Below, one piece after another: positions 45,011 to 54,432 of a stretch of DNA of 64,000 bases. This DNA is from Darwinibacter acetoxidans_A. Its GTDB lineage: Bacteria > Bacillota > Limnochordia > Darwinibacteriales > Darwinibacteriaceae. The stretch lies in NCBI GenBank assembly GCA_041936745.1, contig JBHGWS010000001.1, positions 1-64,000 on the forward strand, written 5' to 3'. Made by a program: the position numbers and the translations under genes. Numbering within the stretch: position 1 is the stretch's first letter; every line of letters starts with the position of its first letter. The notes under the pieces were generated by a model. The model was not told the DNA's origin and made no database searches. It saw only the letters and a list, made by a program, of their open reading frames with translations.

Positions 45011-47557
45011 ATGGGTAAAAAGCAGTGGATTATCTGTAAACAAGAAGAAGGCTTAGTGGAAAAGTTAAGCCGGCAGCTGAAAATAAGGCCTTTGGTTGCC
45101 AAAATCTTGCTCAACCGGGGCATTGATACGGTGAAAAAAGGGGCACAATTTCTCAGCCGGGATTTGGCCGACACCCTCGATCCTTACCTGATGTTGGGGA
45201 TGGCGGAGGCCGTCCGGCGGCTGAAAAAAGCTTTGGCCGAGAAAGAGCGGATCGTGATCTACGGGGATTACGATGCAGACGGGCAAACTGCCACGGCTTT
45301 ACTTGTCAGTGTGCTGCGCAAATTGGCCAAAGCCCCTGATCTTATCTCTTATTATCTGCCGGATCGCTTAGAAGAAGGGTACGGTCTGCACAAGGAGGCG
45401 GTCAAGCATTTAGCGAAGCGGGCATCGCTGTTGATTACCGTGGACTGCGGTATCAGCGCCGTTGAGGAAGTTTTGTATGCGCAAAGCTTGGGCCTGGATA
45501 CTATCATTACTGATCACCACGAACCGGATCAAAAGCTGCCCGAGGCTTGTGCCATCCTAAACCCCAAACAGCCGGGCTGCGGCTATCCCCATAAAAACCT
45601 GGCCGGTGTCGGTGTGGCATTCAAACTGGCCCAGGCTTTGGGCCTGCCCCAAGCGGAACTTCTACCCTATTTAGATATAGTGGCTTTGGGGACAGTGGCC
45701 GATTTAGTGCCCCTGCGGGACGAAAACAGAATTTGGGTCCACCATGGCTTGGCCCAGATGGCCGTAACCGAACACATCGGCTTGAAAATGCTTTTGGAAG
45801 TTTCCAAGGTGGAAAAACCCACTGCCGGCGATTTAGGCTTTCGCTTGGGCCCGCGCCTTAACGCGGCAGGCCGCTTAGGTGATTCGGCCCGCGGCGTTGA
45901 ACTTTTATTGACTAAAGATCCGGCGGCTGCCAAGCGCTATGCTTTAGAATTGGATAAAGAAAACAGCCTGCGGCAGGAATTAGAAGAAAAAGTCCTGGAA
46001 GAAGCCATCGCCCTGGTTGAAAAAAATGAACTGCAGAAAGAGGCGGCAATTGTGGTCTGGGCTGAGGGTTGGCATCCGGGGGTTTGCGGGATCGTCGCTT
46101 CCAGGCTTGTCGACCGTTATTACCGGCCTACAGTGGTAATCAGCTTAAAGATGGGGGAAGGGCCCGGATCTGCCCGGAGTATCCCCGGCTTTCACCTTTT
46201 TCAAGGCCTAACGGCCTGCCAAGATCTTTTGCTGGAGTTCGGCGGCCACGCCATGGCTGCGGGCTTAAGTATCAAAGAAAGCAATTTAAAGGCCTTTAGG
46301 CGGCGTTTCGTAAAGATCTGCGAGGAAAGCTTGGCAGCAGAAGATTTTATCCCTAAACTGGCCGTTGATGCGGAAGCGGTGCTCGCCGATATTACGGCAG
46401 AATTAATTGAGGAATTATCCCTTTTAGAGCCCCACGGCATTGGCAATCCCGGCCCAACTTTGGCGGTAACGGCATCTTTAGCCGCCTGCCGCACAATCGG
46501 CAGGGACGGCAGTCATCTCCAGCTCGTCCTGCAGGATGCTTCGGCTCGGGAGGTCGCGGCAGTTGCCTTTGAGTTGGGGGCTGAAAGAGAGAGCCTGACA
46601 AAGCAGGCTGAGAGCATTAACTTCGCTTTTGTGCCTAAAATCAACGAATGGCGGAACCGCCAGACAGTCCAATTACATATTAAGGCTTGGCAGCAGGGGC
46701 CAAGAAGGGGTGATTTTATAGAAAAATGGCTGATCGATAAATACCCTTGGCGGCTTTCGCCGCCTTACCTGATCAGCAGCGCTTTGACCAAGGAAGGCAG
46801 AGGTGGTAAACCTGCGGTTACCCCTTCTTACCTGGATCTGCGCGGTACGTGGGATAAGGTGGCGGCACTGGAGGAGGAAAGAAGCCCAAAAGAGCCTACT
46901 TTAATTTTAGTGAACACTCCTTTGGCTGCCCTGCAGCTCTGCCGCCGCTTGCGGATTCTTGTACCGGGAGGCAGTAATTTTATCGGCTTTCAGCATGAAT
47001 TGTTGGGAGAAGATGAGCGGCGGGAACTAAAAGAGCTGAGGCCAACTTGGCTTGTCTCGACAGGTTATGGTGAAAATTTGCAAAAATGGCCCGCCGCCTG
47101 GTTTTGGCAGCCACCCCTAAATCAGGGCAACTTTTTTAGCTGGGCCGCCTTAGTAGACAAGGGCGGCCAGATTGCCTTACTTTACGGCCCCAAAGATCTG
47201 CGGGCGGGGCAGGTTCTAATCGGCCAAGTTTACCCTGATAGAAAGGGGCTGGCCCGCATTTATTCAACGCTGAGGGTTGGGGGCGGGGAAGTTGATCTGA
47301 AAGATGCGCAGGATCTTTTGGGAAAAATGGGTTTGGCCGCTGCCCTGCCGTTTGCCATTGGCGTGTTTTCCGAAATGGGCTTGTGGGAAGTGGCTGACGG
47401 CCGGATCACCTACCTGCCGGTACCTGCAAGGAAACTAGACTTGCGCCAAACAGTTTTGTATAATAAAGGCAGAAACCAACGTAAACAATCTTTTGACTAT
47501 CTGAAGCATTGTTTGGAAAGGGGATTTTTCCAAGATGGACTTGAAGGAGAAAATTAG
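45011..47557 (+). CDS. recJ: Single-stranded-DNA exonuclease RecJ
   Basis: RecJ degrades single-stranded DNA 5' to 3' in recombination and repair. The 848-residue product has the DHH core: VIYGDYDADGQTATALL, LITVDCGIS, DTIITDHHEPD and GTVADLVPL. The DHHA1 part carries GGHAMAAGLSI, and an OB-fold and a long C-terminal extension (about residues 570-848) match the ssDNA-specific C-terminal domain of Firmicute RecJ. The ATG at 45011 follows GGAGG; TTG at 45005 is less likely. Its end overlaps apt by 23 nt, the standard recJ-apt-relA order. Confidence 0.95.
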   Translation: MGKKQWIICKQEEGLVEKLSRQLKIRPLVAKILLNRGIDTVKKGAQFLSRDLADTLDPYLMLGMAEAVRRLKKALAEKERIVIYGDYDADGQTATALLVSVLRKLAKAPDLISYYLPDRLEEGYGLHKEAVKHLAKRASLLITVDCGISAVEEVLYAQSLGLDTIITDHHEPDQKLPEACAILNPKQPGCGYPHKNLAGVGVAFKLAQALGLPQAELLPYLDIVALGTVADLVPLRDENRIWVHHGLAQMAVTEHIGLKMLLEVSKVEKPTAGDLGFRLGPRLNAAGRLGDSARGVELLLTKDPAAAKRYALELDKENSLRQELEEKVLEEAIALVEKNELQKEAAIVVWAEGWHPGVCGIVASRLVDRYYRPTVVISLKMGEGPGSARSIPGFHLFQGLTACQDLLLEFGGHAMAAGLSIKESNLKAFRRRFVKICEESLAAEDFIPKLAVDAEAVLADITAELIEELSLLEPHGIGNPGPTLAVTASLAACRTIGRDGSHLQLVLQDASAREVAAVAFELGAERESLTKQAESINFAFVPKINEWRNRQTVQLHIKAWQQGPRRGDFIEKWLIDKYPWRLSPPYLISSALTKEGRGGKPAVTPSYLDLRGTWDKVAALEEERSPKEPTLILVNTPLAALQLCRRLRILVPGGSNFIGFQHELLGEDERRELKELRPTWLVSTGYGENLQKWPAAWFWQPPLNQGNFFSWAALVDKGGQIALLYGPKDLRAGQVLIGQVYPDRKGLARIYSTLRVGGGEVDLKDAQDLLGKMGLAAALPFAIGVFSEMGLWEVADGRITYLPVPARKLDLRQTVLYNKGRNQRKQSFDYLKHCLERGFFQDGLEGEN

Positions 47558-48053
47558 GGTTATACCGGATTTCCCTAAACCGGGTGTCAGCTTTAAAGAT
47601 ATCACAACCCTACTGAAAGACGGGGATGCTTTAAAGGAAACGGTGCGCCTGTTCGCAAAGCATTATCAAAACCGGCGGATCGATATCATTGTCGGTGTGG
47701 AATCCCGCGGCTTTATTTTCGGGGCACCCCTGGCTTACGAGATGGGGTTGGGGTTTGCTTTGATCCGCAAGCCGAACAAACTCCCGGGCGAAGTTTTGGC
47801 TGTTGAGTATGACCTGGAATACGGCACTGATAGTTTGGAAATTCATACCGATGCTTTTCAGCCCGGCACCCAAGTTTTAATTGTAGATGATCTTTTAGCT
47901 ACAGGGGGAACGATTTGGGCGGCAACGGAGTTAATCGGCAAGCTGGGCGGGGAAATCGCCGGCTTAGCGTTTTTGATCGAACTGACCTATCTGCACGGCC
48001 GTGAGAGGCTGGCGGATTACGATATTTATTCCCTGGTAAGATACGATGAATGA
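47535..48053 (+). CDS. apt: Adenine phosphoribosyltransferase
   Basis: Apt converts adenine and PRPP to AMP. The 172-residue product starts LKEKIRVIPDFPKPGVSFKD, then IIVGVESRGFIFGAPLAYE, KPNKLPGEVLAVEYDLEYG and the PRPP site VLIVDDLLATGGTIWAA. Length and motifs are normal. The ATG lies 23 nt before the recJ stop, after GGAAAGGGG, so the genes are coupled. relA begins 17 nt after its stop. Confidence 0.96.
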   Translation: MDLKEKIRVIPDFPKPGVSFKDITTLLKDGDALKETVRLFAKHYQNRRIDIIVGVESRGFIFGAPLAYEMGLGFALIRKPNKLPGEVLAVEYDLEYGTDSLEIHTDAFQPGTQVLIVDDLLATGGTIWAATELIGKLGGEIAGLAFLIELTYLHGRERLADYDIYSLVRYDE

Positions 48054-48070
48054 GTAAGGAGGGACGCGCC

Positions 48071-50206
48071 TTGGATTTGAAAAGTATAACGGATCGGATC
48101 ATTTCCTATTATCCTGAAGCTAATGTGCGGGTGGTGGAAAAAGCCTACCACTTTGCCAGGCGCGCCCACGCCGGACAGTTCCGTGAATCCGGGGCCCTTT
48201 ATTTTTTGCACCCCTATGAGGTTGCCTTAATTTTGGCCGATTTGGAATTGGATTTGGAGACAATCGCCGCCGGTTTTCTGCACGATGTTTTAGAAGATAC
48301 GGAAGTTACCCGCGATGAGCTGAAAGAAGAATTCGGGTCCACGATCCTCATGTTGGTGGAAGGCGTTACTAAGCTGGATAAATTACCCTTTCGGGACAGA
48401 TTTGAACATCAAGCGGAAAACATGCGCAAAATGATTTTTGCCATGGCGGAAGATGTGCGGGTGATTCTGATTAAATTAGCTGACCGCCTGCATAACATGC
48501 GGACTTTAAGGCATATTTCCCCGGAAAAACAGCGCCTTATTTCGCAGGAAACCTTAGATATTTTCGCCCCCTTGGCCCACCGCATGGGGATTTGGAAAAT
48601 AAAGTTTGAGATGGAAGATCTGGCGTTCCGCCATCTCCAGCCCGATGAGTATTATAAGTTGGTTTCCGAGATAGATAAAAAACGTCAGGAGCGGGAAGGC
48701 GATCTGCAGGAGGTCATGGATATCATCGTTGAGCGTTTGGCGGAGGTGGAGATGGCCTGTGATATTCAAGGCAGGCCCAAACACCTTTACAGCATCTACC
48801 AAAAAATGCAGCGACAGCAGATCGACTTAGATGAAATCTATGATCTGATGGCAATCCGCATCATCGTCGACACCGTCAGGGAGTGCTATGCAGTTTTAGG
48901 GGTAATTCATGCCTTATGGAAACCCATTCCCGGCCGCTTCAAAGACTACATTGCCGTGCCTAAATCGAACATGTACCAGTCCCTGCACACGACCGTCATG
49001 GGCCCGCACGGGGAACCTTATGAGATCCAAATCAGGACTTGGGAAATGCACCGTACCGCAGAAAAAGGGGTCGCGGCGCACTGGATGTACAAAGAGGGGA
49101 TCAGCGGCAAGCAGGGGGATGAAGCCAGGGTAGAGTGGCTGCGGGAAGCAGTGGAATGGCTGCAGGAAATGAAAGACCCGCAGGAATTTATGGATACTTT
49201 AAAAATTGATCTCTTTGAAGACGAAGTCTTCGTGTTTACTCCCAAAGGTGATGTGAAGACACTGCCAAACGGCGCAACTCCCGTTGATTTTGCCTTTGAT
49301 GTGCATACGGATGTGGGCTTGACCTGTTTAGGCGCCAAAGTTAACGGGCGCATCGCCCCCATCGACACTGTGCTGAAAAACGGCGATTTCGTAGAAATCT
49401 TAACGAGTAATAATGCCAGCCCCACCAGAGACTGGCTGAAGTTCGTCAAGACCTCCAAAGCCCGCAGCCGCATCCGTTCTTGGCTGAGGGAGGAGCAGCG
49501 GGAGGAAAATTTAAACCGCGGCAGAAACCTTTTGGAGCGGGAAATTAAAAAGGCTAATTTGGAAGTCAAGCAGGTACTGAAAGAAGAAGAGCTGGCAAAG
49601 ACGGCGAAAAAATATGGGGTATCGAGCCCCGAAGAGCTGTTGGCAAGTGTCGGTTCCGGCAGGATCAAAGCGAGTCAAGTTGTGCAGAAACTGACAGGCC
49701 AGGAAACTGAGCGCCGCCGGCTGCCGGAAGTAAGAAAACGGCGGCACAGGGAAACTGCCCGGGGAGTTGAAGTGGAAGGCGTCGATAATTTATTGGTGCG
49801 GTTTTCGAAATGCTGCAACCCCGTGCCGGGAGATGAAATCATCGGTTATATCACGCGGGGCCGGGGAATTTCCATCCATCGGGCAGACTGCCCCAATGTC
49901 GCTCATTTAAGCACGGAGCCGGGCAGGCAGATTGCAGTGAGTTGGAATGCCAGCGAAGCGGATGCTTACCCGGTGGAAATCGAAATCGAAGCACTGGATC
50001 GGCCCAATCTGTTGACCAGCATTATGAATGCGCTTTCCGAAAGCAAGACAGCCGTTGAAGCAATTACCGCCAGGACCGTGAAAAGCGAATCGGCCAACGT
50101 GCAGTTGATTTTAGAGATCCGCGACGTCGAACACCTTACCGATGTGATCAGCACACTGCGCCAGGTCAACGGTGTTCTTAACGTCTTTAGAGCTAATCCC
50201 ACGTAA
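48071..50206 (+). CDS. relA: (p)ppGpp synthetase/hydrolase Rel
   Basis: This bifunctional enzyme makes and degrades (p)ppGpp, the stringent-response alarmone. The 711-residue product has an HD hydrolase domain (ARRAHAGQFRESGALYFLHP, GFLHDVLEDT, KLADRLHNMRTL), a synthetase domain with GRPKHLYSIYQKM and YQSLHTTVMGP, then TGS (VFTPKGDVKTLPNGATPVDF), a zinc-finger-like CCNPVPGDEI segment and a C-terminal ACT domain. The conserved hydrolase residues indicate both activities. The start is TTG at 48071, 7 nt after AAGGAGGG; ATG 48050 lacks a site. Confidence 0.96.
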   Translation: MDLKSITDRIISYYPEANVRVVEKAYHFARRAHAGQFRESGALYFLHPYEVALILADLELDLETIAAGFLHDVLEDTEVTRDELKEEFGSTILMLVEGVTKLDKLPFRDRFEHQAENMRKMIFAMAEDVRVILIKLADRLHNMRTLRHISPEKQRLISQETLDIFAPLAHRMGIWKIKFEMEDLAFRHLQPDEYYKLVSEIDKKRQEREGDLQEVMDIIVERLAEVEMACDIQGRPKHLYSIYQKMQRQQIDLDEIYDLMAIRIIVDTVRECYAVLGVIHALWKPIPGRFKDYIAVPKSNMYQSLHTTVMGPHGEPYEIQIRTWEMHRTAEKGVAAHWMYKEGISGKQGDEARVEWLREAVEWLQEMKDPQEFMDTLKIDLFEDEVFVFTPKGDVKTLPNGATPVDFAFDVHTDVGLTCLGAKVNGRIAPIDTVLKNGDFVEILTSNNASPTRDWLKFVKTSKARSRIRSWLREEQREENLNRGRNLLEREIKKANLEVKQVLKEEELAKTAKKYGVSSPEELLASVGSGRIKASQVVQKLTGQETERRRLPEVRKRRHRETARGVEVEGVDNLLVRFSKCCNPVPGDEIIGYITRGRGISIHRADCPNVAHLSTEPGRQIAVSWNASEADAYPVEIEIEALDRPNLLTSIMNALSESKTAVEAITARTVKSESANVQLILEIRDVEHLTDVISTLRQVNGVLNVFRANPT

Positions 50207-50219
50207 AGGATGATGGTTT

Positions 50220-50669
50220 GTGAGAGCAGTGGTGCAGCGAGTAAAAGAAGCCAGCGTAAATGTGGCAGGCAGCCGCGTTGCCCAGATTGAACACGGCCTG
50301 CTTGTCTTTTTAGGTGTGGGCCAAGAAGATACCGCCGCAGATGCGGACTATTTGGCCGACAAAATCGCCCATTTGCGCATTTTCGCCGATGAACAAGGTA
50401 AAATGAATTTAAGTGTCAAAGATGTGGAGGGCTCGATTTTGGCTGTCTCCCAGTTTACCCTCTATGGCGACTGCCGGCGGGGCAGGCGGCCCAGCTTCAG
50501 CAGTGCCGCGCCGGCCGGGGCCGCAGAGGCGCTTTATGAAAAATTTTTAGCCAATCTCAAGGAGCTGGGGGTTAAGACAGCCGCGGGGATTTTCCAGGCC
50601 GATATGGCCGTCAAGTTGCTCAACGACGGGCCCGTCACCATCTTATTGGATTCACAGGGGGAGTTTTAA
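50220..50669 (+). CDS. dtd: D-aminoacyl-tRNA deacylase
   Basis: Dtd removes D-amino acids and Gly from mischarged tRNAs. The 149-residue product has [16 protein letters not shown], the motif [20 protein letters not shown], and the C-terminal GPVTILLDS with the Gly-cisPro site. The GTG start follows AAAGGATG, 13 nt after relA. The relA-dtd pair is conserved in Firmicutes. Confidence 0.95.
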   Translation: MRAVVQRVKEASVNVAGSRVAQIEHGLLVFLGVGQEDTAADADYLADKIAHLRIFADEQGKMNLSVKDVEGSILAVSQFTLYGDCRRGRRPSFSSAAPAGAAEALYEKFLANLKELGVKTAAGIFQADMAVKLLNDGPVTILLDSQGEF

Positions 50670-51284
50670 ATGAAGATAAAAAGATTTGTGGTAAACCCCC
50701 TGGCCGTTAACTGCTACGTTGTCTACCAAGGTCGCCGGGGGATCCTGATTGATCCGGGGGAAGCGGCCCAGGAAGTTTTGGACTTTATTGACTCCCTTCA
50801 ATTGGAAATATTGGCAGTTGTGAACACTCATGCCCATGCGGATCATATTGCGGGCAATGATTGGTTTAGGGAAAAGACCCGGGCCCCTCTTTGGATTCAC
50901 GAAGCCGAAGAGGGCTTTTTAGGGGATGCCGGCTTGAACCTCAGTTCTTACCTCCGGCAGGATCTGTCATTGGCTCCCGCTGATCGCCTCCTGAAAGAAG
51001 GGGACCGCATTGTTATAGGTAAGAGCACTTTGGAAGTCCTCCACACACCGGGCCACAGCCCGGGGAGCATTTCTTTATACGGTGAAGAGGAAGCGGTCTT
51101 ATTCAGCGGGGATACGCTCTTTAAATCCTCCGTGGGCCGCTGGGATCTGCCCGGGGGCGATCACGGCGCCCTGCAGAAAAGTGTTTTGCGCTTGGGCCGC
51201 CTGCCCCTTGGGACTAAGGTCTATCCGGGCCACGGCGAAGCGACGACTATTGCCGAAGAAATTAAAAACAACCCCTTTCTCTAA
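50670..51284 (+). CDS. Metallo-beta-lactamase fold hydrolase (glyoxalase II-like, YqgX type)
   Basis: The 204-residue product carries the zinc motif THAHADHIAG, a second site in LHTPGHSPGSISLY, SGDTLF and a final YPGHGEAT. It resembles hydroxyacylglutathione hydrolase, but such small Firmicute proteins act on other or unknown thioesters. Its ATG follows the dtd stop without a gap, so the two are co-translated, and hemZ starts 8 nt after its end. The order relA-dtd-MBL-hemZ is common in Clostridia. Confidence 0.88.
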   Translation: MKIKRFVVNPLAVNCYVVYQGRRGILIDPGEAAQEVLDFIDSLQLEILAVVNTHAHADHIAGNDWFREKTRAPLWIHEAEEGFLGDAGLNLSSYLRQDLSLAPADRLLKEGDRIVIGKSTLEVLHTPGHSPGSISLYGEEEAVLFSGDTLFKSSVGRWDLPGGDHGALQKSVLRLGRLPLGTKVYPGHGEATTIAEEIKNNPFL

Positions 51285-51292
51285 GGGGGGAG

Positions 51293-52783
51293 GTGGATTT
51301 TATCGCCGATTCTTATCATTATGAAAAAGAAAGTTTTAAAATCGTAGCACCCAAGAATTTAATCCCAACAATCGAAGCGGCGGTGCGCTCCACTGTGCCC
51401 AATGCCCGTTTCGACGGAGGAAAGGAGCTGAAAATCACAACTGACTGGGCCGCGGGGCTTGTTGTGAAGGCCGTTTTGGGGGATTTCAAACCGCAAGTTT
51501 TGGTGGACAAGGAAATCTTAGCGGTAAAATACGATGAAGAGGACAGAAAACGGCGCCAAAGAGAGCGGGTGCGGTTGGCTGTGCTGCGGGTTTTGGAAGA
51601 GGCCTTTGATCTAGCCCCGGCTCCCTGGGGAATCCTAATGGGGGTACGGCCTGTAAAGATGGTTCACACACTGATTGATCGCGGCTTTACCGAAGAGGAT
51701 ATTCGAAGGATGCTGTCGTCAGTCTACGGGGTAGAGCCTAAAAAGCGCGACCTCCTTTTAGAAGTGGCCCGGCGGCAGAGGGGCTTTTTTAAACTGACAC
51801 CAAATCAGCCGATCGGCGTTTACATCGGCATCCCGTTTTGCCCAACCCGCTGCAGTTACTGTTCATTTGCGGCTTACCCCCTGAAAACACACGGCCACTT
51901 ATTCGAAGGCTTCCTTTGTGCCCTCTATTCGGAGATCACCGGCGTAGGCAGGCTTTTAGGGGACCTGGGCGTAAAAGTGGAATCAGTCTATTTAGGCGGC
52001 GGGACCCCAACTACGGTGCAGGGCAGGCGGCTTGAAAAACTACTCAGTTTGATCCAGCGGTATTTTATAAGTGCCGAAACTAAAGAATTGACTGTGGAGG
52101 CAGGCCGGCCGGAAACTTTAAATCCGGAAACACTGCAGATTTTAAGGGATTATCAAGTAGATCGAATTTGTATTAACCCCCAAAGCATGCACGATGAGAC
52201 GTTAAAGAAAATCGGCCGCAGCCACACCGCGGCGCAAGTCCGCCAAGCCTATTGGGCTGCCCGTAAGATAGGCATTCCTTTAATAAACATGGATATTATT
52301 TTAGGGCTGCCGCAAGAAACCGCTTCCCATGTAGAACAGACACTGTTAGAAATCGAAGCGCTTGAGCCGGACAATCTTACAGTGCACGGGCTGGCTTTAA
52401 AGCGGGCCTCCCGCCTGAAGCAGCAAAAAGAAACCGTGCATATCAAGCACAAAGAAAGCCAACGCATGGCCGAACTTGTTCAAAATTATGCGGCAGAGTG
52501 GGGTATGCGGCCTTATTACCTCTACAGGCAGCGCCACATTGCTGGCGGCTTGGAAAATGTGGGCTATGCCAAACCGGGGCTGGAATCTGTTTATAATATA
52601 CAGATGATGGAAGAAAGGCAGACAATAATCGCCCTGGGGGCCGGCGGAATTAGCAAATTAGTTGCCGCTGACTACAGCTTGAAAAGGCACATAAATCCGA
52701 AATGCCCCGCAACCTATGTACAGGAGATAAAGGGCGGCTTGGGGCCTAAAATGAGCCGGATTTACCAGCACTTGGCCGTTTGA
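51293..52783 (+). CDS. hemZ: Radical SAM coproporphyrinogen dehydrogenase-like HemZ
   Basis: HemZ is a radical-SAM protein related to oxygen-independent coproporphyrinogen III dehydrogenase. The 496-residue product has an N-terminal extension of about 170 residues that ends with the GVRPVKMVHTLIDRGF segment typical of HemZ. The cluster motif IPFCPTRCSYCSF, VYLGGGTPTT, INPQSMHDETLKKIGRSH and ILGLPQET follow. The GTG start follows AAGGGGGG. No other heme genes are near, so its role in heme synthesis is uncertain. Confidence 0.9.
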   Translation: MDFIADSYHYEKESFKIVAPKNLIPTIEAAVRSTVPNARFDGGKELKITTDWAAGLVVKAVLGDFKPQVLVDKEILAVKYDEEDRKRRQRERVRLAVLRVLEEAFDLAPAPWGILMGVRPVKMVHTLIDRGFTEEDIRRMLSSVYGVEPKKRDLLLEVARRQRGFFKLTPNQPIGVYIGIPFCPTRCSYCSFAAYPLKTHGHLFEGFLCALYSEITGVGRLLGDLGVKVESVYLGGGTPTTVQGRRLEKLLSLIQRYFISAETKELTVEAGRPETLNPETLQILRDYQVDRICINPQSMHDETLKKIGRSHTAAQVRQAYWAARKIGIPLINMDIILGLPQETASHVEQTLLEIEALEPDNLTVHGLALKRASRLKQQKETVHIKHKESQRMAELVQNYAAEWGMRPYYLYRQRHIAGGLENVGYAKPGLESVYNIQMMEERQTIIALGAGGISKLVAADYSLKRHINPKCPATYVQEIKGGLGPKMSRIYQHLAV

Positions 52784-52802
52784 CACAAGGGTGCATTTCA
52801 AG

Positions 52803-52831
52803 TACAATTATCATGTTGGTCTTTCTATAAT
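52803..52831 (+). promoter_or_regulatory. Possible promoter of the PrsA-like gene
   Basis: A perfect TATAAT (52826-52831) lies 17 nt after a poor -35 element, TACAAT (52803-52808). No terminator was seen after hemZ. Confidence 0.4.
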
Positions 52832-52849
52832 GGAAGGGATTGGTAGACA

Positions 52850-54370
52850 ATGTTTTTCCACAAATTGCGGGACAAAATGAAGGTCGTTGTTATAATTGTG
52901 GTTGTAGCAATGGCGGGAGGGCTGCTTTGGGCCGGGGGCGCTTCTCTTTTCGGCGGCAGGGGCCGGCAGGAGCAGGCCCAGGCAGTGATTGCCACTGTTA
53001 ACGGCCAAGGCATTTCCTATTATGATTTTCAACAGACTTTTATCAACCGCCTGCAGCAGATTGAGCAGGAACACGGTGTTTTACCCGGCCGGGCTTATGA
53101 GGCGGTTAAATTTGACGCCTTAGAGTCTCTGGTCGGCAGCGTGCTCTTAAGGCAGGAAATAGTTGAGCGGAAGATCGAGGCTTCCAAAGAGGAAATTGCA
53201 GAGGAACTGCAGGAGCTGATCGATCTTTTCCCCAGCGAAGAAGACTACAAGCGCCAACTGGAGATGGTGGGGCTTAGTGAGGAAGTCTTGAAATCCCGCC
53301 TGGCGGAAGACGTTAAGTTTAATAAATTGAAAGAAGAAATCATCGGCCATATTTCCATCAGCGAAGAAGAAATCAAAAAGGCTTACGAACGGGTTGCAGC
53401 AAGCCATATTCTAATTACCCCGGAAGAAGAAACAGACGAAGGGTGGGCCGCGGCAAAAGCCCGCGCCGAGGAAATTTGGGAAAAGGTTACGGTGGAAAAC
53501 TTTGCTGAGCTGGCCGCAACGTATTCAGAAGACGGCAGCAGTGAGCGGGGCGGGGATTTAGGTTTTATAGCCAGGGGACAAACTGTCCCGGAGTTTGAAG
53601 AAGCCGTTTTTGACTTGGGGATAGGTGAAATATCAAGCCCGGTCCGCTCTAATTTCGGTTATCATATCATTACCGTTACTGAGAAAGAAGAAGCCAGCGG
53701 CGAAGAATTTGAAAAACAGCGCAAGGCAATTGAGCGGGCCTTAAGAGATGAAAAAGGGCAGGAAGATCTAAATGCCTGGTTTGAAGATCTGAGAGAGGCG
53801 GCCAACGTCGTCTTTATCGATCATCAAATGAATGCGGTCAGGGAAGTTCGGGCGGGCAATTTGGAAGATGCTCTGCATTATTACAAGTTGGCGGTGGAAG
53901 AGCAGCCCAACGATGGTTACCTGTATGCCGCTCTCGGTGATGTTTACCGGGAATTGGGCCGCGCAGAAGAGGCTATTGAACAATACGAACTGGCGGTGGA
54001 GACATTCCCCAACGATCACACTATCTTAATGGGGCTCGGTGATCTTTACCGGGACAGCGATTTGGAAGACAAAGCAGCCGCAGCTTATTTAAAGGCCTCG
54101 GAACTTGTGCCGAACGATCTTTTCACCCAGCTGACCCTGCACAATAACTTGAGTGCTTTAGAGCGTTACGACGACGCTAAAATAGTGGAAAAGCGCATTG
54201 TGGAGTTTCAGGAGCGGCAGAGAGAGCTGCTGGGGGAAAAAGAACCGGCCCCGGAAGAGCCTGCTAAACCGCGGGAAGAAGTTGAAGAGCAGGCAGAGAT
54301 TGAAGAACTGGAAGAAGTTGAAGAAGTGGTAGAAGCAGAAGCGGCGGAAAAAACGGAAGTTGAAAATTAA
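52850..54370 (+). CDS. Membrane-anchored PrsA/SurA-like prolyl isomerase with TPR repeats
   Basis: The 506-residue product has an N-terminal membrane anchor (about residues 11-29, no lipobox), a SurA-type chaperone segment (VNGQGISYYDFQQTFINRL; about 45-180), and a parvulin domain (ASHILITPEEE, YSEDGSSERGGDLGF, FGYHIITV; about 183-290). Two to three TPRs follow (about 325-440: DALHYYKLAVEEQPNDGYLY, EEAIEQYELAVETFPNDHTI). The tail is strongly Glu-rich. PrsA-type foldases assist exported proteins outside the membrane; TPRs suggest a binding partner. It appears to be a single-gene unit, with a strong terminator after it. Confidence 0.87.
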   Translation: MFFHKLRDKMKVVVIIVVVAMAGGLLWAGGASLFGGRGRQEQAQAVIATVNGQGISYYDFQQTFINRLQQIEQEHGVLPGRAYEAVKFDALESLVGSVLLRQEIVERKIEASKEEIAEELQELIDLFPSEEDYKRQLEMVGLSEEVLKSRLAEDVKFNKLKEEIIGHISISEEEIKKAYERVAASHILITPEEETDEGWAAAKARAEEIWEKVTVENFAELAATYSEDGSSERGGDLGFIARGQTVPEFEEAVFDLGIGEISSPVRSNFGYHIITVTEKEEASGEEFEKQRKAIERALRDEKGQEDLNAWFEDLREAANVVFIDHQMNAVREVRAGNLEDALHYYKLAVEEQPNDGYLYAALGDVYRELGRAEEAIEQYELAVETFPNDHTILMGLGDLYRDSDLEDKAAAAYLKASELVPNDLFTQLTLHNNLSALERYDDAKIVEKRIVEFQERQRELLGEKEPAPEEPAKPREEVEEQAEIEELEEVEEVVEAEAAEKTEVEN

Positions 54371-54376
54371 ACGGTG

Positions 54377-54407
54377 AAGCGAGTGGTGCGCCACCACTCG
54401 CTTTTTT
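54377..54407 (+). terminator. Terminator after the PrsA-like gene
   Basis: The stem GCGAGTGGTG (54379-54388) pairs with CACCACTCGC (54392-54401), loop 3 nt, followed by six T residues. It is a strong intrinsic terminator. Confidence 0.93.
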
Positions 54408-54432
54408 GAAAAATTGTGGAGGGAGAGCTGGT

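Noticed and set aside
49018..49668. A long (216-residue) minus-strand frame inside relA
   Set aside because: It is antisense to a fully conserved Rel domain region and is Ser/Leu-rich as expected for a shadow frame.
54371..54432. Possible T-box leader upstream of hisS
   Set aside because: The short gap is filled by the terminator of the preceding gene, and no T-box sequence is present.
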